A stretch of 48,388 nt of DNA. It comes from Streptomyces sp. 150FB. GTDB lineage: Bacteria; Actinomycetota; Actinomycetes; Streptomycetales; Streptomycetaceae. Of the stretch, positions 1-7,426 are shown piece after piece. Below the pieces are notes generated by a model, which was not told the origin of the DNA, did no database searches, and saw only the letters and a program-made list of their open reading frames with translations. The translations under genes and the position numbers were made by a program. Location of the stretch: contig NZ_JTHL01000001.1 of assembly GCF_000818195.1 (NCBI RefSeq), positions 7,639,501-7,687,888 of the forward strand. Direction: 5' to 3'. Numbering within the stretch: the stretch's first letter is position 1; every line of letters begins with the position of its first letter.

Positions 1-2
1 CC

Positions 3-293
3 GCAACCCGGAACCACGGCATTCCCGCCGCTCTCGCTGCCGATGCCATCAAGTGCTGGGCGGACAAGGCGCATCAAGGCGCCGACCCTGCTGTCCGCGT
101 TCCGTTCCGGGGTAAAGGTCTGCGCGGCCGGCACCGGCGTCACCGCCGAGATCACGCCGCCAAGATCCGCAGCCTCGGCGAACGCGTTATGGCCACCCTC
201 AAATGCTGGAGGCTCCTGCGGAAGCTCCATTGCAACACCACCCGGATCACCGCCGTCGCCCGTGCCGTCGTCGCCCTCGAACTCGCCACCTGA
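3..293 (+). CDS. IS5-family transposase, C-terminal part (5' end outside window)
   Basis: The frame beginning at base 3 reads through to TGA at 291-293 and encodes the end of a DDE transposase of the IS5/HARBI1 (DDE_Tnp_4) type. The visible residues include ADKAHQGAD, VPFRGK and KIRSLGERVMATLKCWRLL, whose Glu is the last residue of the DDE triad. Only about 96 residues lie in the window, so it cannot be told whether the gene is intact to the left. It ends about 100 bases before the GHKL operon and marks the left edge of an accessory segment. Family assignment rests on recognised motifs. Confidence 0.75.
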   Translation, partial: ATRNHGIPAALAADAIKCWADKAHQGADPAVRVPFRGKGLRGRHRRHRRDHAAKIRSLGERVMATLKCWRLLRKLHCNTTRITAVARAVVALELAT

Positions 294-399
294 ACAAGAT
301 GGAACGGGATCAGTCTGTGCCCAAGCAGCTTCAGCGGTCTCTGCGACCTGCGTGCCCTATTGTGACTTGACGTCAGAACACTTCACTTGCAGGCTCCTT

Positions 400-2676
400 A
401 TGCAGTTAGCATGCTGGGAGCGCACTGCTCACGAGAGGCGGCGCCGGTTGGCCAGGCATCATCTGCGCTTCGCGCCCAAGATCCTCACGCGTCTAGGTGA
501 AGAACTCGTTCCGCATCCAGACATGGGGATCATGGAGTTGGTACGCAACGCGTACGACGCCGACGCCACTGAGTGCAGCATCGAGTTGGTCGACTCCGGG
601 CGCCCTGGCGGCTCGATCATCGTTTCGGACAACGGACACGGGATGACCGACGCCGAGCTCACCTCCGACTTCCTGCTCATCGGCAGTTCCAGGAAGCCGT
701 CGTCGCCGTTCACCCGCAGCGGTCGAAGGCGGGTCGGCGAGAAGGGTCTCGGGCGTCTGGCGGCGCTTCGTCTAGGCCGCCGCGTGAAGGTCACGACGCG
801 ATCCGAGGCGACCCTAGGGGTGCAGTACACCCTGGGTATCGACTGGGACGAACTCGACTCCGCACACGCGGTGGAGGACGTGGCGCTTGAACTCCGCGAC
901 GCCCCGCCTCACGCCCGCGTGGGAACCAGTATCGAGATACACGATCTCCGGCAGGGGCTGAGTGTCGCCGATGTCGACCGGCTGACGCGCTCGCTCACCC
1001 TGCTCACGGGCCCCTTTCAGACCGAGTCGACCTTCAAAGTTATATGGAATCCCTCGGCGTTCGGGCATGAGGACCTCACCTCGGCTGTGACGGATGAACA
1101 CCTGCAGTGGGCCGAATTCCATTTGTCTGGAAGGCTCGGTGAGGATGGTAGCCAGTCGGCGGAACTCAGGGACCATCAGGGAAATCTGATCGGCACTGCA
1201 ACGGCGAGCGACCTTCGGTCCGCGGCCGCCGGAGGCCGACGCCAAACGACCGCCACAGGCGACCAACGCCTTTTCTCCAGTGCCCCTGCGGCCAAGTTCG
1301 ACCTGTGGATGTTCAACCTCAACCCGAGACATTCGGTCGCCCTGCGTGACTCAATCCAGCCAACACCGGAAATCAAAAACTGGCTTGCCGACGTCGGCGG
1401 TGTGCACCTTTATCACCATGGGCTGCGAGTCCAGCCTTATGGTGACCCTGACGATGACTGGCTGAGCATCAACGTCCGTCGTGCTGTGCTCTCCGAATTC
1501 CGGCCCTACACAAACAACTCCGTAGGTGCACTGGTCGTCAACGACCCGGAAGATCGCCTTCAGCCGAAGACGGACCGCAGCGGTTTCGTCCAGAACGCCG
1601 CCTTCGGTGAGCTACGTGAGTTCGCCCGGTCCGCAGTTGAATGGGCATCGCAGCGCCGTCGCCAGATTCGCGAAGCCGAACGACAAGAACAACGCAATCG
1701 TGCGAAGGTGCAGACGGCCGATGCCGAGGCCGACTTCACCGAAGCCAAGAAGGCCCTTGAAGAGCAACTCGCGGACAACCAGGGCCGCCTGGATGGTGGT
1801 CTTGACCGTGCGTCGGTTCAACGTATCTTGACTACCTCGCAGCACCTGGCGGACCAACGCCTGCGAGAGATCAAGGATCTTCAATCCGAGCTGCTCCTCT
1901 ACCGAGCCCTCGCCACTGTGGGAACGAGTACCGCCGTATTTGCCCACGAGGCGCAGCAGCCCGCTGATCGCATCCTCCAGGAAGCCCGCACGGTCGACCG
2001 GAGGGTGCGTCGGGACATCGATCCGGGAATCGTTGACGACCGCTACAAACCGTCGCTGAGTGCCATCATGGACGGCGCCCGCACGTTGCAAATCTTCGCG
2101 AAGCTCCCCCTGGAACTCCTTGTCCGGAAGAAGCGCGATCTGACATACGTGGACATCGACGAAGTGTGCCTGGCGACATTGCGCCTGTTCCATAACTTCC
2201 TCAGTGACCGCGGCATTCACGTCACCCTTGATCTCGATGGCCACAACCTTCGCGTACGAACTTACGAGGCTGCGATCGAGTCCATCGTGTCCAATCTGCT
2301 CGTCAACTCCATCCATGCGCTGACGCGTACGGACGGCGGCCTGGAGCGCAGAATCCACCTCGCGACACGCTCCTTCGTCGATAAGGACGCTCCGTGGATT
2401 CGCCTCACCGTGGATGACTCGGGCCCAGGTATCCAGGACGCCTCGACCGATGAGATCTGGGTTCCCGGGTTCACCACCCGAGACGGTGGGACAGGCTTGG
2501 GTCTGACCATCGTCCGTGACACGGTTGGCGACATGTCGGGACGTCAGAAAGCTGTCAAAAACGGCCCTCTGGGAGGAGCCCGGCTACTGGTCGAGTTGCC
2601 GGCCTCGACGACGACGGCCCCCGCCGCCGGGCCACGTACGGCGAACGGGAGGAGTAACGATGTCTCTGCGCCTTGA
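400..2676 (+). CDS. Double-GHKL ATPase / histidine kinase (N-terminal HSP90-like ATPase plus C-terminal HK core)
   Basis: This is a 758-residue soluble protein if it starts at ATG 400. TTG 448, preceded by GAGAGG, is an alternative (742 residues). The open frame extends upstream into the transposase, but that part is low-complexity and not credible. The N-terminal domain is an HSP90/MORC-like ATPase, with N-box E46/N50/D53 (ELVRNAYDAD), D77 in DNGHGM, and a GEKGLGRLAALRLG lid near residue 113. A coiled-coil-rich middle section leads to a histidine-kinase core: candidate phospho-His516 in FAHEAQQP, N-box N632, DDSGPGI at 672, and GTGLGL near 700. No membrane segment or signal peptide is seen. 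The gene overlaps the receiver gene by 17 bases, indicating translational coupling. I infer that it senses an intracellular cue and phosphorylates the next protein. Two GHKL domains in one chain is the odd feature. Confidence 0.85.
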   Translation: MQLACWERTAHERRRRLARHHLRFAPKILTRLGEELVPHPDMGIMELVRNAYDADATECSIELVDSGRPGGSIIVSDNGHGMTDAELTSDFLLIGSSRKPSSPFTRSGRRRVGEKGLGRLAALRLGRRVKVTTRSEATLGVQYTLGIDWDELDSAHAVEDVALELRDAPPHARVGTSIEIHDLRQGLSVADVDRLTRSLTLLTGPFQTESTFKVIWNPSAFGHEDLTSAVTDEHLQWAEFHLSGRLGEDGSQSAELRDHQGNLIGTATASDLRSAAAGGRRQTTATGDQRLFSSAPAAKFDLWMFNLNPRHSVALRDSIQPTPEIKNWLADVGGVHLYHHGLRVQPYGDPDDDWLSINVRRAVLSEFRPYTNNSVGALVVNDPEDRLQPKTDRSGFVQNAAFGELREFARSAVEWASQRRRQIREAERQEQRNRAKVQTADAEADFTEAKKALEEQLADNQGRLDGGLDRASVQRILTTSQHLADQRLREIKDLQSELLLYRALATVGTSTAVFAHEAQQPADRILQEARTVDRRVRRDIDPGIVDDRYKPSLSAIMDGARTLQIFAKLPLELLVRKKRDLTYVDIDEVCLATLRLFHNFLSDRGIHVTLDLDGHNLRVRTYEAAIESIVSNLLVNSIHALTRTDGGLERRIHLATRSFVDKDAPWIRLTVDDSGPGIQDASTDEIWVPGFTTRDGGTGLGLTIVRDTVGDMSGRQKAVKNGPLGGARLLVELPASTTTAPAAGPRTANGRSNDVSAP

Positions 2677-3370
2677 GGGTGTCCACAGGGTCGGCATCGT
2701 GGACGATGTGAAGGCCGACGCAGAAGCCCTTGGCCGACTATTCGAAGACTTCGACATGCAGGCTCTGATCATGCCCCGGCCGCGTCCCCGCGCCACGGCG
2801 GGGGAGTATCTGTCGACACTCCCCCCTCTGGACGTACTCGTCTGCGACCACCAGCTGCGCAACAGCTGGACGGTCGCATTCACGGGAGCGGAGCTCGCGG
2901 CCCGCGCCAACAGTCGCCCACACAAGCTCCCGGCCATCGTCATGAGCTCGCATGTAGGCACCCACGAGGCATCATCCATCCACCGATGGCGGGCCGATAT
3001 CCCGGCAGTCGTACCCAAACAGGCCGACGACGAGGAAGTCCTCGACGCCGTCCGATATGCACTCGAAGAGGCGGCAGGCAGGTGGTCACGGGAGCGGAGC
3101 CGGTTCCGTACCCCGATCGAGGTCCTCGCCGTGTACCTGGCAGGTGAAGCACCATACGCCGAAGTGCTGGTCAGTGGCTGGAGCCTGACGCAGGTGGCGC
3201 AACTGCCGCTGCTGCGCTTCGAGGAGGACACCGGGACTCCCGCAGACACCCTGCTGCCCGGCACCTGGTTGCGGGCCGAGGTCAACTGCTACGCCCCTCG
3301 GGTTGAGGACCTTTGCTTCGCACACATCTCCCTGGCCCCCCAACTGTCCGAGGAAATCCGCGCCCTGTGA
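2660..3370 (+). CDS. Response-regulator receiver protein with unassigned C-terminal domain
   Basis: This 236-residue protein starts at ATG 2660, with the strong ribosome site GGGAGGAG at 2647-2654 inside the end of the kinase gene. Residues about 8-130 form a receiver domain with all key positions: D15-D16 acidic pair, phospho-acceptor D63 (VLVCDHQL), S96/S97 (IVMSS) and K120 (VVPKQ). The remaining roughly 100 residues are not a recognisable HTH or other output domain. They look like a compact beta-rich domain (EVLVSGWS, TWLRAEVNCYAP) of unknown role. The stop overlaps the GTG of the MBL gene (GTGA). With no DNA-binding domain visible, I infer that the output is protein-protein, most simply control of the adjacent hydrolase. 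Confidence 0.85.
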   Translation: MSLRLEGVHRVGIVDDVKADAEALGRLFEDFDMQALIMPRPRPRATAGEYLSTLPPLDVLVCDHQLRNSWTVAFTGAELAARANSRPHKLPAIVMSSHVGTHEASSIHRWRADIPAVVPKQADDEEVLDAVRYALEEAAGRWSRERSRFRTPIEVLAVYLAGEAPYAEVLVSGWSLTQVAQLPLLRFEEDTGTPADTLLPGTWLRAEVNCYAPRVEDLCFAHISLAPQLSEEIRAL

Positions 3371-4461
3371 CCGTTCCCTTTGTCCCCCGTCAGAGCCCAT
3401 CTTCCGAGGACGACCTCGCGGTCACGATCCTGGATGTTGGTCATGGCAACTCTGCCATCGTCCGCGACGGGAAACGGTGCGCGGTTGTCGACGCCGCGGA
3501 CGACACCACACACGCCGAACTCGAAAGAATCGGCTGCACGGACCTCGAGGAAGTCATCGTCTCGCACGTCGACAAGGATCACATCGCGGGAATGAACAAG
3601 CTCCTCCTGGACCCGCGGTGGTCGCTCGGCCGTGTCCGGGTCAACACCGACGCGTCCAAGGACACGCTGGCGTGGCGGCACCTGCGGGAAACCCTGCAGC
3701 TCGTGGCGGACGACAAACGCACCACCGGCATCCTTCCCGTATCTACGGATACGGGCCTTCCCATTCGGGTGGGCCGGGCGGAGCTCGAAGTCTGTCATCC
3801 TCGATCGCTGATGGCGCTGTCGGGTCCGCGCACGAGCGATTCCCGGTTTGGCACGGTGACGAGCAACACCATGTCCGCCGTCATCCGAATCCATCTCGAC
3901 GGCGCGGCGGCCGTGCTCCTCGCCAGTGACATCGACGGCGTCGGCTTGCGGGACATTTTAGATCGCCGAAGTCAGCAACTCTGCGCGGATGTTCTCGTCT
4001 TCCCGCATCACGGCGGTCTCCCCGGAGCTATGAATCCGGTGGAGTTCGCCCGCTCACTCACATCCGCGGTCGACCCGCGCATGGTGATCTTCTCGATGGG
4101 AACGAGCGGCCGGACGGCCAACCCGCGACCGGAAATCATCGAAGGCGTACGGGCAGCGGCACCCGACGCACACATCGCCTGCACGCAGCTGTCGGTCCAC
4201 TGCCATGAGTCGAGCTCTCCGCCGCCACCCGAGGGGCACCTCTCCAAGGCAATGGCCCGTGGCCGTTCCACGAGTCGCTGCTGCGCGGGCAGCATCGTGA
4301 TCACCCGCACCGAGAACGGCTTCCAGTATGCGCCTCCGCTGTCTCGGCATGGCGAGTTCGTGCTCGCTCTGGAGCCAGGGGCAGGGGCAGGAACGTTGCC
4401 GTTGTGCCGCGCGGGGGCGTCCCCGATCCCGAACTCTGCGGCTGGCAACAGCGTCAGATAA
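3367..4461 (+). CDS. ComEC/Rec2-like metallo-beta-lactamase-fold hydrolase
   Basis: The protein has 364 residues from GTG 3367, which overlaps the receiver stop. MBL signatures are in order: LDVGHGNSAIV (22-32), metal motif SHVDKDH (H67, D69, D71, H72), SNTMSAVIRI around N167, D188 in LASDID, and FPHHG (H214-H215). This spacing and the xDVGxGxxxxI opening are those of the ComEC/Rec2 periplasmic-nuclease-like branch, here as a free cytoplasmic protein without membrane segments. A Cys/His-rich stretch (HCHESS, CCAGSIVIT, about 278-320) follows the core and may form an additional metal site. Leu198 is encoded by TTA (3958-3960), so translation may depend on bldA. As last gene of the operon it is the likely effector. 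Its substrate (nucleic acid, nucleotide or phosphoester) cannot be told from sequence. Confidence 0.85.
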   Translation: MTVPFVPRQSPSSEDDLAVTILDVGHGNSAIVRDGKRCAVVDAADDTTHAELERIGCTDLEEVIVSHVDKDHIAGMNKLLLDPRWSLGRVRVNTDASKDTLAWRHLRETLQLVADDKRTTGILPVSTDTGLPIRVGRAELEVCHPRSLMALSGPRTSDSRFGTVTSNTMSAVIRIHLDGAAAVLLASDIDGVGLRDILDRRSQQLCADVLVFPHHGGLPGAMNPVEFARSLTSAVDPRMVIFSMGTSGRTANPRPEIIEGVRAAAPDAHIACTQLSVHCHESSSPPPPEGHLSKAMARGRSTSRCCAGSIVITRTENGFQYAPPLSRHGEFVLALEPGAGAGTLPLCRAGASPIPNSAAGNSVR

Positions 4462-5368
4462 CAGCAGACGGACGAGGTTAGCTGTATTCGGCCCAGACCG
4501 CCTTGGTGTAACGGAGCGAAGTCCAACCGCACCCATGTGTGCGGCTCCGAGCCGCTGCTGTCCGTATACCGCCAGATGTTCGCCCTGTTCGAGGACGGTG
4601 AGCACGGCCTGCGGGCCCAGGGCTTTTCCGAAGGCCCAGGCGTCGGCGCCGACCGCACTCGCAGCCGGACCACCACACCAATGGTGTCCGTCGAAGCGGA
4701 ACAAGCTTACGGTCAAGTGCGCCACGTACTCAGTAACCGTCTCCGGGTTAGCAGGCAGCGGCCGCCGACCGACGCTCGCGCACCAGACAGTGAAGGCGGC
4801 CGTACCGGCGGAACACATCAGGCGGGTGGAGTCGGTCAGCTGTCGGTTGGTCTTGGCGCTTCCTACGGCTATGTGCTGAGGGCCAGAGCCTGGGGTGCGG
4901 AGACTTGTCACGCTGCTCATCGTAGGGCGGCCCGACACCCGCCGGCCCGGACGTCGCAGCGGGTGCTCTCATGAGGTGGGCGCAGGCTCAGCCCGTGACA
5001 CGGCGCCCGTCTACGACAGAGGACGCGCCCGCGTGGTGCGGGTCCTCTTCTGCGTGGCGAAGTGGTCAGCCGGAGGACTTGGATGCGCGGTCGGACCCCA
5101 GGCTGCGTCGCGAGGCCGGAGTGGTCATGGCAGGTGGCGGGTCACCTCGTCGCCCAGGCGCGGTCGGCGTGACCCGACGGACATCGGATGATGCGAGGCC
5201 ACTTCGGCGGGCAACCCTCTGTAAAGGCTGGCGGTTATTCAATCTTTCCTGACGTGCCGTCAGCCATTCAAGATCATCTTGCACATGCATTGCACAAGGT
5301 GCTGAAAAATGACGGAGATCAGTGGAAGGCCGTGAAGGTAGGTATCCGCAGGTCAGCTGGCATATTGA
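4462..5368. other. Non-coding, decayed region between the MBL gene and murA
   Basis: There is no convincing intact gene in these roughly 900 bases. Open frames on both strands lack ribosome sites and family resemblance. The one recognisable element is the integrase remnant listed at 4699-4938 on the minus strand. The stretch 5210-5360 is noticeably more AT-rich than its surroundings and contains TTATTCAATCTTTC and GAAAAATGACGG. It encodes part of a possible short frame from ATG 5188 without a ribosome site. Confidence 0.5.
4699..4938 (-). pseudogene. Tyrosine recombinase (phage-type integrase) N-terminal remnant
   Basis: On the minus strand, from about 4938 to 4699, the translation contains DSTRLMCSAGTAAFTVWC followed by GRRPLPANPETVTEYVAHL. 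This is the SAM-like core-binding N-terminal region seen in actinobacterial tyrosine recombinases. The similarity stops after about 80 residues: the frame continues, but without a catalytic domain (no R..HxxR..Y signature). It is therefore read as a truncated remnant. It lies downstream of the GHKL/receiver/MBL operon on the opposite strand and supports past integration events there. Assignment is from motif recognition only. Confidence 0.5.
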
Positions 5369-5404
5369 GGTGTCGTGCCCCGTGCCGCCAAAGGGCACGA
5401 CACC
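5369..5404 (-). terminator. Terminator hairpin after murA
   Basis: There is a perfect 12-bp inverted repeat, GGTGTCGTGCCC (5369-5380) and its complement (5393-5404), with a 12-base loop. It lies 8 bases beyond the murA stop in the direction of murA transcription and has no long U tract, as is common in Streptomyces. Confidence 0.75.
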
Positions 5405-5411
5405 CCGCTGG

Positions 5412-6941
5412 TCAGATGTCGCGGAAGATCTCGATCTGCGCGCCCACCGAGTTGAGGCGTTCGGCCAGGTCCTCGTAACCCCGGTTGATCACATACACGT
5501 TGCGCAGGACCGACGTCCCCTCCGCCGCCATCATCGCCAGCAGCACGACCACGGCCGGCCGCAGTGCGGGCGGGCACATCATCTCCGCCGCGCGCCAGCG
5601 GGTCGGGCCTTCCACCAACACCCGGTGGGGGTCCAGGAGTTGGAGACGGCCGCCGAGGCGGTTGAGGTCGGTGAGGTAGATGGCGCGGTTGTCGTACACC
5701 CAGTCGTGGATCAGTGTCTTGCCCTGGGCCACGGCGGCGATCGCCGCGAAGAACGGCACGTTGTCGATGTTCAGGCCAGGGAAGGGCATCGGGTGGATCT
5801 TGTCGATCGGCGCCTCCAGCTTGGAGGGCCGTACGGTCAGATCCACCAGTCTCGTACGGCCGTTGTCGGCCGCGTACTCGGCCGTACGGTCGTGATCGAG
5901 GCCCATCTCCTCCAGCACGGCCAGCTCGATCTCCAGGAACTCGATCGGCACGCGGCGGATCGTCAGTCGCGACTCGGTGACCACGGCGGCGGCGATCAGG
6001 CTCATCGCCTCGACCGGGTCCTCCGAGGGGGAGTAGTCCACGTCCACGTCGATGTCCGGTACGCCGTGCACGGTCAGGGTGGTCGTGCCGATGCCGTCGA
6101 CCCGTACGCCCAGCGCTTCGAGGAAGAAGCACAGGTCCTGGACCATGTAGTTGGAGGACGCGTTGCGGATGACGGTCGTACCGTCGTGCCGGGCGGCTGC
6201 CAGCAGGGCGTTCTCGGTGACGGTGTCGCCGCGCTCGGTCAGTACGATGGGGCGCCCCGGCGAGACCGTACGGTCGACCTGCGCGTGGTAGAGCCCTTCG
6301 GTCGCAGCGATGTCCAGGCCGAAGCGGCGCAGCGCGATCATGTGCGGCTCGATGGTGCGCGTACCGAGGTCGCAGCCGCCCGCGTACGGCAGCCGGAAGG
6401 TGTCGAGGCGGTGCAGCAGCGGGCCGAGGAACATGATGATCGAGCGGGTGCGGACCGCGGCCTCGTGGTCGATGGCCTCCATGTCCAGCTCGGCGGGCGG
6501 CACGATCTCCAGGTCCACGCCGTCGTTGATCCAGCGGGTGCGGACACCGATGGAGTTCAGTACTTCGAGGAGGCGGAACACCTCCTCGATGCGCGCGACG
6601 CGGCGCAGCACCGTACGGCCCTTGTTGAGCAGCGAGCCGCACAGCAGCGCCACGCACGCGTTCTTGCTCGTCTTGACGTCGATGGAGCCGGACAGCCGGC
6701 GCCCGCCGACCACGCGCAGGTGCATGGGGCCGGCATAGCCGAGTGACACGATCTCGCTGTCCAGGGCTTCGCCGATGCGAGCGATCATCTCAAGGCTGAT
6801 GTTCTGGTTGCCGCGTTCGATACGATTCACGGCGCTCTGGCTGGTGGCCAGCGCTTCGGCAAGTTGGGTCTGTGTCCACCCTCTGTGCTGACGAGCAACA
6901 CGGATGAGCTTGCCGATGCGTTCGAGGTAGTCGTCTGCCAT
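5412..6941 (-). CDS. murA: UDP-N-acetylglucosamine 1-carboxyvinyltransferase with N-terminal XRE helix-turn-helix
   Basis: This 509-residue protein catalyses, by family, transfer of enolpyruvate from PEP to UDP-GlcNAc, the first committed peptidoglycan step. Residues 8-65 are an XRE/HTH_3 domain (WTQTQLAEALATSQSAVNR). From residue 74 an EPSP-synthase/MurA fold follows, with the substrate-site pair K93-N94 (TSKNA) and active-site loop AGGCDLGTRTIEPH, which has the catalytic Cys at 190. Normal MurA is about 420-450 residues; the excess is the DNA-binding domain. ATG 6941 is chosen because the upstream extension is unlike protein and overlaps an operator. It corresponds, from memory, to S. coelicolor SCO5998, a second MurA. 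The domain fusion and the palindrome array at its start suggest autoregulation. Confidence 0.9.
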   Translation of the reverse strand: MADDYLERIGKLIRVARQHRGWTQTQLAEALATSQSAVNRIERGNQNISLEMIARIGEALDSEIVSLGYAGPMHLRVVGGRRLSGSIDVKTSKNACVALLCGSLLNKGRTVLRRVARIEEVFRLLEVLNSIGVRTRWINDGVDLEIVPPAELDMEAIDHEAAVRTRSIIMFLGPLLHRLDTFRLPYAGGCDLGTRTIEPHMIALRRFGLDIAATEGLYHAQVDRTVSPGRPIVLTERGDTVTENALLAAARHDGTTVIRNASSNYMVQDLCFFLEALGVRVDGIGTTTLTVHGVPDIDVDVDYSPSEDPVEAMSLIAAAVVTESRLTIRRVPIEFLEIELAVLEEMGLDHDRTAEYAADNGRTRLVDLTVRPSKLEAPIDKIHPMPFPGLNIDNVPFFAAIAAVAQGKTLIHDWVYDNRAIYLTDLNRLGGRLQLLDPHRVLVEGPTRWRAAEMMCPPALRPAVVVLLAMMAAEGTSVLRNVYVINRGYEDLAERLNSVGAQIEIFRDI

Positions 6942-6945
6942 GAAG

Positions 6946-6969
6946 TGAGAATATCTCATGTGTGAGATA
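6946..6969. promoter_or_regulatory. Overlapping palindromic operator at the murA start
   Basis: Three regularly placed half-sites lie immediately upstream of the murA start: TGAGA (6946-6950), three bases, TCTCA (6954-6958), four bases, TGAGATA (6963-6969). The outer pair TATCTCA/TGAGATA is a perfect 7-4-7 inverted repeat at 6952-6969, and the inner pair a perfect 5-3-5 repeat. The position, adjacent to a start codon encoding an HTH domain, suggests the binding site of MurA's own XRE domain. That is inference. Confidence 0.6.
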
Positions 6970-7026
6970 AGGGCGCCTCGGGGCTCGGGTGGGAGTGTCG
7001 GCCCGAGCGGGAGCCGGAACGCGAAG

Positions 7027-7077
7027 GCCCGGGTGACGTTCCGCGATCCGATCATCGGTCCGCGAGGTCACCCGGGC
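7027..7077 (-). terminator. Terminator hairpin after the DUF4236 gene
   Basis: A perfect 11-bp stem, GCCCGGGTGAC (7027-7037) with its complement at 7067-7077, encloses a smaller palindromic CCGAT/ATCGG hairpin flanked by CGCG repeats. It lies downstream of the small DUF4236 gene and upstream of murA, so it insulates the two. Confidence 0.65.
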
Positions 7078-7147
7078 AAACGCTGATCCTCCGTACGGGT
7101 GGCTGGCGGGCCTCCCGTACGTATGCTCAGCGGTTGTTGCTACGCGC

Positions 7148-7351
7148 TCAGTGCCCACGACGCTTGGTCGTGGTCTTGCGCCAGCCGAAGGGACCCGGCA
7201 GGTCCTGGGACGTCGTACGCCGGCCCGTACTGCTCGACGTGTGCCGCGGCCCGTGGCTGCCGCCACCGGTCGTGATGGACCAGGAGTGGCGGTTGATGTT
7301 GAGCCGTACCCCCGGCAGGATCCGGAAACTCTTGCGGAACGTGATCGGCAT
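7148..7351 (-). CDS. DUF4236 domain small protein
   Basis: This 67-residue basic protein has the DUF4236 pattern: MPITFRKSFRILPGVRLNI at the start, then an SWSITTGG segment and STGRRTTSQDLPGPFGWRK. The start is well supported by AGAGGAGG seven bases before the ATG. Function is unknown; the family is widespread in bacteria and phages as short stand-alone proteins. It stands alone between a GNAT-like gene and murA, with its own terminator. Confidence 0.85.
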   Translation of the reverse strand: MPITFRKSFRILPGVRLNINRHSWSITTGGGSHGPRHTSSSTGRRTTSQDLPGPFGWRKTTTKRRGH

Positions 7352-7426
7352 CTGCGCCTCCTCTGTCAGGAGTACGGGTTACCCGTGAGCGCCGATGCAT
7401 GTCTCTGACGGCGAATCAAATGCCGG

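Noticed and set aside
43..399. N-terminal extension of the double-GHKL gene
   Set aside because: It overlaps the transposase in another frame, is Ser/Pro-rich without domain character and has no ribosome site at its start.
3289..3894. Minus-strand frame of 201 codons
   Set aside because: Antisense to the receiver and MBL genes; no family features or start signal.
4054..4698. Continuation of the integrase-remnant frame as a 294-codon gene
   Set aside because: After about 80 residues it loses all similarity and overlaps the C-terminal part of the MBL gene antisense.
5322..6746. Plus-strand frame of 474 codons
   Set aside because: Antisense to murA, with the Arg/Val/His-rich bias of shadow frames in high-GC DNA.
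6942..7055. 38-codon extension of murA
   Set aside because: It crosses the operator palindromes and the terminator of the upstream gene and is not conserved-looking.
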